Shown here in pieces: positions 23,331 through 23,537 of a stretch of 23,537 bases of DNA (positions within the stretch are counted from its first letter, which is position 1; each line of letters begins with the position of its first letter). A model generated the notes under the pieces. It saw nothing but the letters and a program-made list of their open reading frames with translations. It searched no databases and had not been told where the DNA came from. Made by a program: the position numbers and the translations under genes. The stretch lies in the IMG/VR virus record IMGVR_UViG_3300044547_001470, positions 1 through 23,537 of that record. One strand, given 5' to 3'. Source of the stretch: a virus.

Positions 23331-23537
23331 ATGCAAAAGTTATCTCCCTTGCAAAGAATATCAGCCTGTCTAATTGCTATAAACTTTTTTGCAATAAACT
23401 TATTTGTAATACTTACCTCTTTAATTCAAAAAAATAAAGAAGAAGACTTTTCCGTATCATTTAAAGGATTTTCTAGGAAAAGTCAGATATGTAAAATTTT
23501 AGATGAAGGAACTGTAAGAGTAGCCATACAAGATAAT
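23331..23537 (+). CDS. Membrane-segment protein, 3' end beyond window
   Basis: The start of a gene cut by the right edge; 69 codons are visible without a stop. It begins with ATG behind a full AGGAGG ribosome site (23321-23326), the strongest in the window. Residues ~9-32 (ISACLIAINFFAINLFVILT) form one hydrophobic, probably transmembrane helix, followed by a charged region (QKNKEEDFSVSFKGFSRKSQ). It may be a short membrane protein or the signal-anchor of a longer one. No family is recognised. A membrane protein among head genes is unusual but not unknown. Confidence 0.6.
   Translation, partial: MQKLSPLQRISACLIAINFFAINLFVILTSLIQKNKEEDFSVSFKGFSRKSQICKILDEGTVRVAIQDN

Noticed and set aside
1-23537. 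tRNA, rRNA, integrase, att site or insertion sequence
   Set aside because: No gap is long enough for a tRNA outside coding frames, and no integrase, transposase or terminal repeats were seen.

Overview
This window looks like part of the genome of a lytic-type tailed phage (Caudoviricetes). Every gene I can support lies on the + strand. Genes are packed with overlaps of one to a few dozen bases, and no intergenic gap exceeds about 50 bases. The DNA is AT-rich (roughly one third G+C by eye), with AGA as the main arginine codon. An actinobacterial host is my best inference. Three genes start 6-7 bases after a GATATAAT box and have no Shine-Dalgarno, which is the leaderless arrangement common in Actinobacteria, and several families resemble those I associate with actinophages. 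No integrase, repressor cassette, tRNA, CRISPR array or insertion sequence was seen.

Layout. (1) 1-6321, end of the tail module: a large tail-hub or minor tail protein cut by the left edge, a proline-rich virion-type protein, a fibre protein with a baseplate-attachment-like N-terminus, and two small beta-rich tail proteins. (2) 6331-10489, replication block I: a MerR-like HTH protein, a conserved 67-aa protein, a candidate helicase loader, a DnaB-type helicase, an unknown leaderless gene, a DnaG-type primase and a zinc-containing gp32-like ssDNA-binding protein. The last has its own -35/-10 promoter and a perfect GC-rich hairpin behind it. (3) 10540-15146, replication block II: a DnaE-type replicase with an apparently intact metal-binding PHP domain, a MazG-like pyrophosphohydrolase and a RecA/UvsX recombinase. 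(4) 15139-18310, recombination and accessory block: a tiny zinc-ribbon protein, an Hjc-like nuclease candidate, a helical protein, a Cas4-like Fe-S nuclease, a double zinc-finger protein, a RuvC-like resolvase, a 50-aa HTH protein, a DUF1599-like protein and a small basic protein. (5) 18285 to the right edge, packaging and start of the head module: small and large terminase, an IMP dehydrogenase/GMP reductase homologue, a conserved acidic protein, a multidomain protein with a cysteine cluster and a Tudor-like DUF2945 domain, and the start of a membrane protein.

How it fits together. The helicase, primase, SSB and DnaE form most of a phage-encoded replisome. No clamp, clamp loader or separate proofreading exonuclease is visible, so those functions are either host-supplied or, for proofreading, possibly built into the PHP domain. 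RecA and three nuclease-type proteins would serve recombination-dependent replication and branch removal before packaging. The purine enzyme and the MazG-like proteins would tune nucleotide pools. Tail genes on the left and terminase and head genes on the right fit a circularly permuted map in which late genes wrap around.
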